Shown here: positions 23,401-35,960 of the stretch, one piece after another
Numbering within the stretch: the stretch's first letter is position 1
Layout: the number at the start of each line of letters is the position of its first letter
NCBI RefSeq assembly: GCF_965638725.1
Contig: NC_134950.1
Coordinates: 84,232,157 to 84,296,156 of the forward strand
Direction of reading: 5' to 3'
DNA length: 64,000 nucleotides
Origin: Aptenodytes patagonicus
Taxonomy: Eukaryota; Chordata; Aves; Sphenisciformes; Spheniscidae
The notes under the pieces: generated by a model
Databases searched by the model: none
What the model saw: the letters and a program-made list of their open reading frames with translations, nothing else
What the model was told of the DNA's origin: nothing
Position numbers and translations under genes: made by a program

Positions 23401-26400
23401 AAGTCTAAGTGTCAGGCCAACTCCTGTGTTAGGGTCCCTATCTAGGATCAAGAAATTATACCTTCTTTGCCTGCCTCCCTAATTTTGTACATGTTCTCAG
23501 AACAGACCTAATCCACAAGAGTCTACAAATGCAACAGTGGTTGCCATTCTCTCTGTGCTGAGCCGGAGAGGGGAGCAAGGCAGTGACTACACATTTCTCC
23601 TCTCAGGAAGTGGAAAACTCTGATTCAACTTCTCTTGGCCCGAAGGGCTGAAACCTGTGTTTCCCAAGTAATCTGCCAATTGTTTTAGCACAGTCAGGCG
23701 TGCTGCAGAGTGACACTTCTGACGTCTTCAGTCAACACCGAAGAACACCAAATAATCTGGGCTGCAGTGTAAGAGGTAGGCATGGCTGCCTGTGGATGAG
23801 GTGGACATGCAGCTGGGTGAGGGGAGTTGTGTGTTTGACTTCCTACTCCTTGAACCACTTGGTATTTTGTTTAGTGTGACACCTCTGCTGTTCTGCTCCT
23901 GCTAGGCACCTCCCTCAGGAGAGATCTGTGGTCAGTTCTTGGGAATAGGCAGCCATCTGCTTCTAATGCCAAGCTATCTGAGCAGCAGAGAGCAGCCGAT
24001 TTGACCTCCTCCTCCCGCTCCCCCTCTTCATTCGTTCCGTTTGTGAGTACTCCTTTTATCAGGTAGTTTTAAGTGACCTCAACTCAATGTCTGATTTCAG
24101 GCAGCTTCTGACTTAGAGGCTGCCTAGTTTGGATTCCTTTGTCAGATCTTTAACTCTCACAGCATGCTGTAAAAGAAGCCTCAATATCTGAGTTAGATTT
24201 TGGATCCCTCCCTGGAAACCAGGCACCCGCAAGTTAGGGACTGTCATGGTCAACGCTGTGGCATTTACATCGTTTTGGATTTCACTTTTCGTGCCAATTC
24301 CTATAAAGACTTGTGGATAGCCTTGAATGCTGGGCTACCCAATGGAAGAAAGATCCTGTGCTGAAAACAAATGCACTCATTCTAGGACATAAATTTAACA
24401 ACCTGCCCTTCCCACCACCAGTACTCTGAAAGATTTGAGGCCCTGGAAGCATAAAAGGATGTCTCCTATTATGAATGTGTGCTAACTCCATGGAAGTCAG
24501 GTAACTTACAGCAAAAAGATCTGCTCCCAGAGCTTACTGTTAATAATAATGAACTTAATCATATAGTCTCAATTGATCACCACGGACTGCAGAGAGAGGT
24601 GAAACAAATGTGACCAAAGCCTTTGCCTGTTTGTGCTGTTTTGACCAAACAAAAACCTTATACATAAACCAATCCCCCAAATACGTGTTGTTTAACCTGA
24701 ACTTTTTAATAAGTCCTGTCCCCTGTCGCTCAAACTTTGGCTTTCTCACAGTAGACAACTACACAGATGTCCTTTATATCCTGGATGCACCAAAACAGCT
24801 TTGCTACAATAATTAATTTTACTTAAATGATCAACAGGGTGTGAAGAAGAAAATACAGAGGATTTTGTATGAATAAGTGAAGCAGGGGGTGCTTTCCTCT
24901 TTTGCTTTTCACCAATGCCATTCTCATAATTTCAGTAGAATTAAGGCAGGTTTATTTCTTTCCGTGATTAAAAAAAAACGTGTACAAATTTTGTCACGGT
25001 TATTGAAATATGTGAGAGCATATGTATCTGTAACAAGATCTGATAGATAATTTGCAGTGTGCTTGGTATGTGGCATGTGTATTTAGAATTCACCTAAGAA
25101 GAAAGAGCTGCTCAAATGAAAAAATTGTTCAGGAGGAAAAATAGTAACTTGTTTTTGAAACGTACTGTAGACTTTACTGATCTCACTGTGCTTGGATGAA
25201 AATTTCTTCAAGCTGGAAAACAGTGGTACAGCAGTTGACTTACCTCAGACCTATCATCCTGGGAACAAAGAAGGGTTTTTTTCCTGTTTCCAAATTGCAA
25301 ATATTTTGCAATTGATTAGAGTCAGTGAGGAGGCTACAAGAACCTCACCAACAGGTAGGTCTTTTAGCTGTTCTTCTCTTTCCTGTTCACAGGAAAAGGT
25401 GATCCTGTCAACATGGTGATGCAAAACAGACAAACTTCATGCAAAGGAACTTTGCACAAGAACAGTGAATATATGCGAGGGCCCAATGGTGAAATGCCAA
25501 GATGTATGTCAGTGTGCTAACTCCACTGTTATTACGATAAGCAGGCTTTTACAGCATCTAGATCCACAGGACTGTAAATACACACCAGACTCCCCTGAAT
25601 GAAAGTGTGGTATTGATTTTGGTGTACTCTGCTGCACTGTTAGGGTTCTTAACAACATGCTGTTATTTCAAACAGCGTGACAAAAGCTTACTAAAAGAAT
25701 CTATTTTTCCTCAGTAATTAGAGGCGAAGCAAAAGTTAGATGATCCCAAACAGTCTCTGATGAGAACTTCTCTTAACGCTTCTTTTGATCTCTAGTGCTC
25801 CTGCTCTGAAGTAAAACATCTAGGTACAAATAAAATCCTATTAATTGTTTCATAGGAAAGTCTTTCTCTTCTAGACAAAATTTAAACATTTTTTCTCGTC
25901 ATTAGAAAAGGACTTTGCCACTGACAGTACTGAGATAAGGTTTCTTAGTAACACCTAGTGGCCTCTGCAACACTGGGTCAAGGTAAAACCCCAATTTTGG
26001 GTTTTGAAAAACGAAGGTAAGGTACCACAGCAACGATGTGGCTCCATATTTCTTTTCTCCATTCTCTCCCATCCTGCCGATTTGAGCTGGCAACAAAAGG
26101 AATATAAAGTCTGCCTGCACTGGGTGATGCAAAGATGAAGTTGAACACCTTGGACCTGTTCTGAGTTTGGTATAAAGTTGTCACATCTCCACCATCTGTT
26201 TCTTCAGGGGGACCTTTCTGTCCAGCTCTTATGTGCATCAAAGGACAGAGCTGTGTGTTGCCTCTTGAGATCATGCCAGTAGTACTGCATGAGGTTATTT
26301 TATTATGGAGATTGTCAGTAGTGAAATGAGTTTGGGAGTTTAATGTTGGGTAAGGGAATACAGGATGTGAAATAGCAACATGTGCCTAAGAATGAAGCTA

Positions 26401-26731
26401 TACAATTTAGAGGATCTAGCTTTTTCAAGCATTTGTTATAGCACAGTGAATGCAGTTCATTTCAATGTGATTTCAAAAGCAGATAAACAGGTATGTGCAT
26501 TACAGGAATCACTCAAAGAAGATGGTTTGTTTTGAGACTATTCACCTCAACAATGCTTCAAGAGTGCAGAATACCACTTGGTAATTTAAACTTTGCCTTA
26601 ATAAGGATCTATGACATTGGCATTTCTTAGAGATGCTTTTTTTCTTTTCAAGGAAGAGAAACACTTACAACACAATTAGAAGACTCAGATCTATCCATTA
26701 CTGAGATCATGCTGTGTCCTTGAGACCTGTG
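17496..26731. other. Intergenic sequence, no gene recognised
   Basis: About 9 kb, mainly AT-rich and unique. A GC-richer purine-rich patch at 18400-18690 (plus) gives overlapping open frames of up to 118 aa, none recognisable. A small direct duplication of ATCTAGCATTA occurs near 22859-22888. I see no repeat family or exon that I can support. Confidence 0.5.
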
Positions 26732-26885
26732 ATAGAATCATAGAATCATAGAGTAGTTTGTGTTGGAAGGGACCTTTAAATGTCATCTAGTCCAACCCCC
26801 CTGCAATGAGGAGGGACATCTTCAACTAGATCAGGTTGCTCAAAGCCCCATCCAACCTGACCTTAAATATTTCCAGGGTGATACA
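26732..26885 (-). mobile_element. CR1 LINE 3'-end fragment, antisense
   Basis: It begins with the CR1 3'-terminal octamer repeats in antisense (ATAGAATC ATAGAATC ATAGAG) and continues with 'tgttggaagggacctttaaa', 'tcatctagtccaacccccc' and 'caggttgctcaaagccccat'. This is the complement of the 3' UTR and extreme 3' end of an avian CR1, truncated after about 150 bp. It is much less diverged than the pieces at 17190 and 34010. Confidence 0.9.
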
Positions 26886-28989
26886 AGTTGTGATGCAGTT
26901 CTGCAGTGCTTCTTCACTCTCCTGTGCCTTCTGCTATGTGGTGTGCATTTGTAAGCACATGAGAGGAGTCAGGCATAGTCTACAGCTTTTATACTTAAAT
27001 TTCATCATGATTATAGTAACTTTACTTTGAAAGACTGGTGCCTTCCCTTTTCCAATGTACATTTTGTTATTTTCCTCTTGCCCAGTACCACTTTCCAAAT
27101 AAATCTTTTCCCTTTCTTTTCATCAATCATTATGTAAAATGTTGTTCTTCCATCCCTGAGGACCCATGCACCAATGTTAATCATATAATAATTATTTCAC
27201 ACAACCATATTGTAAAGTGACTAAGTAGTATGCATGTCAGGAAGTGACAGACAGTATAAGCATTCAGTTACTTGCTTATACAAGGTTATTGAATTAACCT
27301 AGACGTGACTAATGGTACTAGTTACCTCATTAAAGGTAATTGAAGGAGAATCTGGTATTTCAGTGTTAAAGATCTACAGAAATACAGTTTTAATAAAAGC
27401 AATTGCAACTGCAAGTAACTTTCAAATAAAAAATAATTGATGAAAGGTTATCTGTATGCAGAATTATTTGGTTAAGTTTCTTTACTGGCTAAGTAATCCA
27501 TCCTGCAGGTCTTTGAAGTGAAATTAAGGGAACAACTTCACAAAAGTTTTAGGAGCGTGGTAACTACATTTGAGTGCTGGGCTCAAGATGTGTGTGGAAG
27601 TGTGTTTCCAGAAGAAACCGCCCATACTGACCCTTCAGAATGGCAAACGTGGGACTTATGTCTGACTGAGCCAAGGAGAGTTGTGTGCTCTGCTCTGCTG
27701 GCACTGGTACAGACCTCTCGTATAGCACGTCTGTGCACATGCTCTTGCTGTGCGGAGCGAAATCTGCCATGACAAAGACTCTTATCAGTCTGCTAAGACT
27801 TGTGTTCCTCATACGTTCTCGCTGATGAACCATAAATATCCTCCGAGCTAGTTGTACAATATAAGTACTATAGTTATGGTGGTCAGGTTTCTGTTAAAAG
27901 TACCGTGTAAAAAGAGCTGAGAAATGTGAAACATGAAAAAGTTGTAAAACAAAGATGAGATATAATGGCTGACCTCATGATAACTTCAGAAATTGTCAGT
28001 GCCATAAAGTGATGTGTAGTCTATGGCTTTAGGAGAAAACATAAATGCAAAACAGGTTTTCTATTTTTCTCTATTCAGCTAATGAGAATTTGACCAGGGT
28101 ATAGGCATTTCATCTTATACTGACCTGCTATTTTGGAAAACAATTGAGACTTGGTTATTTTGTGTCATGGCTTTTGTAACCCAACACGTACATCTATTTA
28201 GCAACTTGCTGGATCATTGCATCCCTCATGGCAATGTAGTCCCTGCTACGCACTGAAGCAGCTGCCTGCTCTGTCTTGACTCGATCTGTTTCCTGCTTTG
28301 GCCACATCTTGTTCCCTCTGTCCTTGGGTCAACATTTTCTGTGCAGCATTCCTTCCAGTGGGCTGGATGACAGTGTAATTTTATACTGCAGCTCATCTGA
28401 GACCAGCCAGTCTCCCCCTCCTCCTAAGGGTAGGGACAATGGCTGCTTTACCTAAGAGGGTGATAGGAATGGAGAGTGGCTTCAGCTTCCCTGTCTTCCT
28501 CTATGTAGCCACAGGGCAGAAAGAAGACTCTAAATCTTTCCAAGTTTTATGGGGGAGCTGTAGGTCTCAAATATTTCCCTGTGCATGCAAGAAGAGAACA
28601 TGCGGCTAAAATGTGTGGTGGTAAACCCCTTAATTCACCATGTTAATACCACTTATTCCTAGCATTGTAATTTTTCCCTTCTCATTTTACCTTCTTCCTA
28701 TCCCTCCCCCTGCCAGATATGAACCACACAAGCAACCTACTTCGGAAGTTTAACTTTGTCATATTATTGAGCATGTGCCACAGCTGAAAATGCAGCTTCT
28801 CTGAAAATATCATTGCCTCAGTTACTGTGGCACAGTGACTGAAGCTTCATTAGGTCAAATGATCCAGTCAAGGTATCTGGGTGCTATTTTCAGTTTTGAA
28901 TGAGCCAAGACCAGTTATCACAAAATACTCTGCAACGGGGACTTTCAATTTGCTCAAAAGTGGCAGAGTAGTATCCAAAACACAAGAGG
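26886..28989. other. Intergenic sequence, no gene recognised
   Basis: AT-rich unique sequence between two CR1 insertions. The short frames near 27518-27833 on both strands mirror each other and show no recognisable domain. Confidence 0.5.
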
Positions 28990-30115
28990 GGTTGCCATGA
29001 GGGGCATCTCCTGGAGAAACTGGCTGCTCATGGCTTGGATGGGTGTACGCTTCACTGGGTAAAAAACTGGCTGGACGGCCAAGCCCAAAGAGTTGTGGTG
29101 AATGGAGTTACATCCAGTTGGCGGCCGGTCACGAGCGGTGTTCCCCAGGGCTCAGTTTTGGGGCCGGTCTTGTTCAATATCTTTATCAATGATCTGGATG
29201 AGGGGATCGAGTGCACCCTCAGTAAGTTTGCAGATGACACCAAGTTGGGCGGGAGTGTTGATCTGCTCGAGGGTAGGAAGGCTCTGCAGAGGGACCTGGA
29301 CAGGCTGGATCGATGGGCCCAGGCCAACTGTATGAGATTCAACAAGGCCAAGTGCCGGGTCCTGCACTTGGGCCACAACAACCCCATGCAGCGCTACAGA
29401 CTTGGGGAGGAGTGGCTGGAAAGCTGCCTGTCAGAAAAGGACCTGGGAGTGCTGGTCAACAGCTGGCTGAACATGAGCCGGCAGCATGCCCAGGCGGCCA
29501 AGAAGGCCAATGGCATCCTGGCCTGTATCAGAAATGGTGTGGCCAGCAGGAGTAGGGAAGGGATCGTGCCCCTGTACTCGTCCCTGGTGAGGCCGCACCT
29601 CGAATACTGTGTTCAGTTTTGGGCCCCTCACTACAAGAAGGACGTTGAGTTGCTGGAGCGTGTCCAGAGAAGGGCAACGAGGCTGGTGAGGGGTCTGGAG
29701 AACAAGTCTTATGAGGAGCGGCTGAGGGAACTGGGACTGTTTAGCCTGGAGAAGAGGAGGCTGAGGGGAGACCTCATCGCTCTCTACAACTCCCTGAAAG
29801 GAGGTTGTAGCGAGGTGGGTGTCGGTCTCTTCTCCCAAGTAACAAGCAATAGGATGAGAGAAAACGGCCTCAATTTGCACCAGGGGAGGTTTAGATTGGC
29901 TATTAGGAAAAATTTCTTCACTGAAAGCGTTGTCAAGCATTGGAACAGGCTGCCCAGGGAAGTGGTTGAGTCCCCATCCCTGGAGGTATTTAAAAGACGT
30001 GTAGATGTGGTGCTTAGGAACATGGTTTAGTGGTGGACTTAGCAGTGTTAGGTTAAAGGTTGGACTCAATGATCTTAAAGGTCCTCTCCAACCTAAATGA
30101 TCTGTGATTCTATGT
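28990..30115 (+). mobile_element. 5'-truncated CR1 LINE, well preserved
   Basis: A sense-orientation CR1 copy begins abruptly inside ORF2 (frame reads [14 protein letters not shown] from about 29002) and runs to the CR1 3' end. After the ORF stop come the 3' UTR landmarks 'ggttggactcaatgatctta' and 'ccaacctaaatgatctgtga', then a single TTCTATG-type terminus at about 30112. The endonuclease domain and the N-terminal part of the reverse transcriptase are absent, as usual for 5'-truncated LINE insertions. The intact frame marks it as among the younger repeats here. Confidence 0.92.
29002..30030 (+). pseudogene. CR1 ORF2 C-terminal fragment (reverse transcriptase)
   Basis: An uninterrupted frame of about 340 residues encodes the C-terminal half of the CR1 ORF2 protein, the polymerase that copies CR1 RNA into DNA at a nicked target. 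Counting from residue 1 at 29035, the palm motif GVPQGS is at about 35-40 and the catalytic FADD at 65-68. The thumb and the conserved C-terminal region follow ([24 protein letters not shown] near residue 215; [19 protein letters not shown] near the end), stopping at TAG 30028-30030. There is no promoter or proper start codon, because the frame opens at the truncation point. It is a dead fragment despite being open. Its G+C content and codon use are higher than the flanking desert. Confidence 0.9.
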
Positions 30116-32144
30116 TCTTAAAATGGGTGGACCACTAATCAAAAGATAACTAAAATGATTAGCAAAATATGGTTTTGAAATTGTATTACTTTCAGTAGTG
30201 CTTTTTCCCAGCTCTCTGTTTTCTTGTACTGTAAGGCGTAACAAGAAATAAATATCCTAAAACACAGGCCCATCTGCAGCCTCAGAAAAAAGCAGCTAAT
30301 GTGAAAGAACAGTAACCCCAGCTCTGGGTTTTTTTTGTGTTGTTTAAAGCCCTACATAAATCAAGAGGAGGCCCACAAAGGGAAGACTGCTTGGTTTCAG
30401 GGACTGGTCTTGATTTTCTGCTTAGGATAATCAAGATCAGGAATCCATCTCTAATTAAAGGCAAACAAAAAATATGCAGGATTTTCACATACATTCTTTT
30501 CATACTTATAGTTTAACGTGTTATCTATACAGTATTCTTTTCCTTTAATTCAACTTTCTCAAATTATGTGCAGACAGCTTCAGCTGCAGGGAAAGGTGGG
30601 AGTATTTAGGATATCTAGAATTTAACTGTTTCACTCCTACTACAGAAAGACCTGTTTCTTTATCAGAGGTATTCAATAGAAATGTGGTTTCTATTTTCAA
30701 CAGAAAACATCAGCGATTCTGTGCGATTCTGTTGTGTGGGGGTTTTTTTGGGGGGTGGTTTTGCGTTCTGTTTAATGAGTAGATCCTAGTGAAGATGTTG
30801 GTCTGGCTTCTTTGAAGAAAGACATGCTTTTAGTTTTAATAAACATAGTGCTTTTTCCTTGTCTGCTTCTGTTGTAGCTCTGGTTCTTTTTGCAGTGAAT
30901 TTCCATGGAAATGTCATTCAAGTGAATGAAATTTAAGCAGGATGTGGGTTTTGTCACTTTGATGGTGATGTAGTTTCCCAGATGTAAGTTTTTCATTAAG
31001 AAATTAATATTGGCAGATTGGGTATTACAGTAAACTGAACAAGCTCGAGTGTGCAGTAGGACCACATCATTTTGCGTGGTGATGTTCAAGTTCCCCTCTC
31101 TCCCCGCACAGTGAAGTCTGGGGTTGATTTACATAAATTCTTAGATTTCTAACAGCAGCACCCCGTAAGTTGAACTATTCCTCATGCTTTTGGCTTCCTT
31201 TCTGAGACATATTGCTGACACTTCCATCACTGAGTCAGTATAGCCCAATGAATCAATGTCTGATGTCTAGTTTTTAATAGAAGGAAAGGTTTCTGATGAT
31301 ATATGTGGTTGCATTTAACTCTGTGGCAATAAGATGGATGAAGATTAAAGTTTGGCTGAGATAGTTCCAGGCTGAGATCCTCTTCACCTAACGCTTGGAG
31401 AACACTTACTCGTAACACAACTTGACTTTGTCCATTAAGCGTGCTTTCCGTAATTAAAGAAGCTCTGTGTGTTGAACTGGATGCTGAGAACCTGCACAGC
31501 CTTCTGCTAGGCCAGTTGTCTGGAGTGGTTTAAATCGTAGGCTCTTAGGAGTGGCAATACTGAGGCAATTTCCAATCAAGCAGAAGATTCAACATCTCCG
31601 GCAAAACAGTTTTCTCAGGAAAAAGAAAAAGCATTAAGAGCCAATTTTCTTGAATAAAGAGTGAATGCCCTTCTTCCCTGATGTAAGGATAGTAATAGCT
31701 GTGCAAGGAATACTGGAACATTTTTTTGTAATGACTATTTATTTCTGTGGGTTGTTAGTCCTGTAGTCAGAGGCTTCCTGTAAATCATTTATATTAATGT
31801 GGGTATTTTGGGGGTATGTATTTTTTCAACAACTTTATTTAAAATAATAAAAGCAAACATGCACTGCTCACTTGGTCAGTCACCAGTGCATCCTTGGTTC
31901 TGCCTTTTCCTTCTCTCCTGTTCACATGGACTCTACCATTTACTCCTCTGAAAAAAGTGAACAGTAAGAGAAGGCTGAAAACTGAGAGCTGGCAGCTAGG
32001 TCTAAAATAATTCGTAAGGACATCACTGCAGAGGGAAGTTTAGTTTCACCAAAATGCAAATAAACTGTCCATTCTTCCTGCAAGGCTATCGAATTGCATC
32101 TCCTCCACAAGATCAAGTACCTTTTGCTTTCTGACTGTTCTCAG
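30116..32144. other. Intergenic sequence, no gene recognised
   Basis: AT-rich unique sequence after the CR1 insertion. It contains G/T-rich runs near 30738-30762 and no frame that I can link to a gene. Confidence 0.5.
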
Positions 32145-32470
32145 CCCTGCAGCTGTTGCAGCACGCACCTATTCTTACTTGGATTTGCTGAGTTACTGTG
32201 ACTCACCGTGATCTGCTTCCTCTGCCGCACCGACAGCCTGTGGGTCTTCCCTGTAGCCATGACCTCGCTGCAACTCCTTCTCTCATTTTGCTGCACCACA
32301 GTCTGCTTCCTTCTGGTCATGATGGACGCCCTGCCGGCTTTGGTTAGAGGCACCGACTGATGAACAGGGATGACTTCAGCTGAAGTCTGATGCAGTTCCC
32401 GCTTTGGTGTCTGCCTAACCCCACTGTGTGGATGGTTCACCTTTTTGTAAAGCAGCTCCTGCACTGCCAC
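32141..32470 (-). other. Exon-like 109-codon open frame of unknown identity
   Basis: On the minus strand this frame is open for 109 codons in a patch richer in G+C than its surroundings. It is rich in basic and polar residues (segments such as TRRKQTVVQQNERR and SVRQRKQITV). A stop codon lies two codons upstream and no ATG opens the frame, so as a gene it would need splicing in. A GGCAG acceptor-like site lies at its start, with a weak pyrimidine tract, and ACG|GTGAGT (donor-like, intron side ending near 32207-32202) lies inside it. On the plus strand the same patch starts with a good 3' splice site, a pyrimidine-rich tract ending CTCAG at 32140-32144. I do not recognise the protein. It could be an exon, a decayed gene fragment or chance. 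Confidence 0.2.
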
Positions 32471-34009
32471 AGATCATAGCAGAGTAGTATTTTAGTGGCA
32501 TGAGAATGACCTCGTGAGTTACTCAGCCTGCATGGCTGGTGGGTGTTGGCAGCTGCGCTTGCAGGGCTAGCCTAAGCTGTGCTTGCTTGCAGGCCAAAAA
32601 TCTCACAGGTGTTCAGACTAACGGAGGTGACTAAATGTGACACTAGCTTTAGTTAGAATAAATTCTAATTTTATTTGGCTTTTTTACAGGTGCATTTTAT
32701 AGCTAGTGTTTTTTATTATAGTACTTATCAATAAGAAATTAAATTGGCAAGTGGGTAGAATTGAGCCTCTTAAGGATTTTTACTTCTTAAAATTTACTCT
32801 AAGTAAGGTTCTGATTTACATTTTCTTTTTTAAAAAAAGCCTTCTAACAATTAACATGTTACTTTTTTTTCTTATAAGGAATCCTATTAATAACTCACTC
32901 TTTTTACAGATTTACCATCGTGGAAAAGTTTAATCCAAAAATATGTAAGAAACCTTTCTCACTGTAACTTTAAAACTGGCAGTGAACAACCACTGTAATT
33001 TTAAAGTAGCTATTGTGAACAGTTCATTTTTTTCTGTATTACAAGAAATGTTTATGTATTACAAGAAATATTATCTTAATTATTCAAAGCATAATTTAAA
33101 AAACAGGCCTCGTTTTTTATAATATCACTTTTTTCAGATATCCTTATCTGGATTATTTTCTTCTTTTCTTTTCTTTTTTTTTTTTTTTCCCCCGGTAGTC
33201 TATGACTCCAAGAGTGTTTTCTGAGCTTCTTAAAAACATTTCTTCCATGCTTGTTCCTACCTTCCAGACAATTGTCAGGTTTCCTAGAAACATTGTCATC
33301 CCAGTGCCTTTGTTGTGCTAATTGCTGGATTTGGGAATTTAAGCTTCAAGTGTGCTAATCTGAAGTCACTTAGTATGAGACAGACCAACTTTTCTTTCCA
33401 GTCTCGAGTCTCCTTCTACTGCATGTTGCTTGATTCATCCGATCTGCTTACGTAACTGGGACCACCGTTTGGTCTTGAGTAGCTAAAGTCCTTGTGAAAT
33501 CCAAGACTGCTGAGTATTTCCAAAGAAGAAAGAGGTAGTTATGTATGAACTGTATACTCTTGAGTGCATGCAAACTGGTTTTTTGAGTATGAGCACATGC
33601 AAGGATAAACGTTGTCCTGTACAAAGGACCCCCACTGCCTGACCTGCACTTTTACTGAAGTCTGAGAAGGAAAGAAAAGTTTGTGGAATTTACAAACCCT
33701 GTGGAGTTTCAGTCCGTTGATAAAGCAAAGAAGAAATAAAAGTGAACTGTGTGCAATTTTGAGTCATCTGCTAACTGACTATAAATCTGCAACAGTCTAT
33801 TTATCACTTCCACCAAGGCTACAGCAATTCAAACAGGCAAGAGGACACAGCTGCCTGTGCCTGTAGGCATTGCCTACAGAAGGGTCAAAAGCTGAACATA
33901 AATCAACAATATCGGGCTGCTGCATAAAAGGCAAAGCCCGCACTCTGAGGGAGAAATGGAGCGGTGGCTTTGTGCGAAGTACCCCCCGGCACTGTGCAGG
34001 ATGATCACG
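32471..34009. other. AT-rich intergenic sequence, no gene recognised
   Basis: Very AT-rich, with a short direct duplication of TGTATTACAAGAAAT near 33036-33070 and a pyrimidine tract ending in 15 T at 33174-33188. No coding signal was seen. Confidence 0.5.
33158..33193. repeat. Polypyrimidine/poly-T tract
   Basis: TTTTC units run into 15 consecutive T and then five C. It is a low-complexity tract with no attached retrotransposon body that I can recognise. Confidence 0.7.
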
Positions 34010-34465
34010 TTCAGGTAAGGTTTTAAATTGGATATTGTGCCTAGTTCTGGGCACTGCGCTTAGAGACACTTACAGACTAAGGAGAGAAAATCCAAGACCA
34101 CTCATGAAGATGATCAGGGCTCTTAACAACATTTCTCTCAAGGAAGGACATAATAAAGAAGGTTTTTTTCATATCAGAGATGGGAAGACTGAGGGGGAGG
34201 TACGATAACTGTGCTCACATATGTGAGAACTTCATGTCCGCGGTGGGTGGAGCAAAATCTGGTGAGGTGCAGCAAGGAAGATTCAAGTTTGATATTAGGA
34301 AAAAGTTTCTCATGACAAGCATATGGAAGTACTGGAGAAGATGTCTTCATCACCGAAAGTCTTTGCAACTGGATTAGATAAGCATGGGCCAGGAACAGTT
34401 TACGTGTTCTCTGTCTTTCCCAGGTGACCTTCTGAGACCTGTACCAGCCTGGAGGTTTCTGTTGG
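34010..34465 (+). mobile_element. Old CR1 LINE fragment, sense
   Basis: Degraded CR1 3' sequence in sense orientation. Segments like 'ttgtgcctagttctgggcac' (34037), 'gattcaagtttgatattagg' (34280), 'aaaaagtttctcatgacaag' (34300) and 'ccttctgagacctgtaccag' (34430) align with the ORF2 C-terminus and 3' UTR of the good copy at 28990-30115. Many substitutions and indels make it non-coding. Edges are approximate. Confidence 0.65.
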
Positions 34466-35789
34466 AAGATGATCTAAGTTTCTCCTTTCCTGTACCTGAA
34501 TAATATAGGAAGTGCTTTTCCAAAACCTTGCAGTGACATATTAAGGTGTATTAAACAATGCAATGGGATTGCCTAAAAGCAATGGTATCTACTTAAGTAC
34601 CCAGTCCTACTGTAACTTGTTAACTGTGCCAGGTTGGGTTTTTGTGACATGTTCTAAATTTTACAGGAATTTTATAAATTTCTTATCTAAAGATAGACAG
34701 TTTCCAAGGTTTCAGCAACATCTTCAGAAAGGCTTGGGACAGCCATTCTTAATAAGAAGAAATGTGTCCCTAGGTGTAAGTGTAGCTTTTCAGGGCATGC
34801 CAGTCCTGAAACAGCTTGTGAGGCCAGTCACTTTGCCTCCACCAACCCAATAATGAAGCGCTTACAGAGAGCTTTTGACTGTTAAGTCTGAGTTTTTATA
34901 TTCCCTTGCGCTTTTCTGTTGGAATTCAGACTTGTTCTTTTATTTTTCAAGGCAAAAGAGCACACATACTTCAAATTAATAACGATGCAATAATAAAGCT
35001 GAGTTGCACTCCTCCTATAAACATGGGGTGCAAGCGTGCAGCGTTAGGAGTCCTGGGGTATTTGGAGAGCACTCTTTTACTAAACTGCAGGGGCCTCATT
35101 GTAGGCTGATAACTCAGGGTGCCAGGTCAGTGGTGAGATATCTTCTTTAAGTGTTAGCCAGAATTTGTTGGCAGGCAGTAGGGATGTGGATAGAGGACTC
35201 GAAGGTCAGATGTTGTTCCAAGTTTGTCACAAGTATGCATTAGGGAACAGCAGTGTGGGGGTGGACAGGGCTGAGATGCTAGATTTAAGCAGGAGACTGG
35301 TGCCCGACACCACCATCATTGCAGACAGGAGCCTGGATAAAAGGACACAAAGCTACAACGCTGTTTTTCTTCAGACTTCTGAAATAATGAAATAACTGTA
35401 GGGCTGCCCATAATATATCAATGTTAACCCAGCTCTATCCAGTACAGAAAACATGATCGCATACTTCAGTAGTTTTGAGACGTGTCTGCTGAACATCATG
35501 TAGATTCCTGACAGTGCAGTTGCAAGCAGGACAGATTTTAACTGCCTATGAAGAAGGACATAAATTCTCTAAATGCTCTCCAAAATCAGACCAGCCGTCT
35601 TGCCCAGTACACTTTCTCTTCAGCAGCACAAATAACTATGCTTGTTACTTGGTGAGACCATGCAAGCTTAGTCATTTCCTCTGGTCCATTCCCACTGCAT
35701 TGCACCAGATCCACCACTGTTGGATTAGGGCTGTTACAGGGTGCATTCCCTCCTGTTCCCTTTCTGTTTATGGACCTACTGTCTATAAA
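34466..35789. other. Intergenic sequence, no gene recognised
   Basis: Unique AT-rich sequence with only short open frames, none recognisable. Confidence 0.5.
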
Positions 35790-35960
35790 TTTGTGTGATC
35801 CTTTCTGAATCTGCCAATGCTGTCTGTCTCCACGATCTCCTGTGGCAGCAAGTTCCACAAAACTGACACGAGCTATAGTGTGATTTTTCATGAGAGGGAC
35901 TCCTGAGCATGCCTTTCTGATTTTCTTTCTAGAAATTTTTGGTTCCTGCACCTTGGTCAC
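35790..35960 (-). mobile_element. Possible ancient CR1/L3-type LINE remnant, antisense
   Basis: The plus strand reads 'gtctccacgatctcctgtgg' then 'cagcaagttccacaa'. This resembles the antisense 3' portion of an old amniote CR1/L3-type element found in birds, turtles and crocodilians. The similarity is short and from memory, so both the assignment and the boundaries are tentative. Confidence 0.4.
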
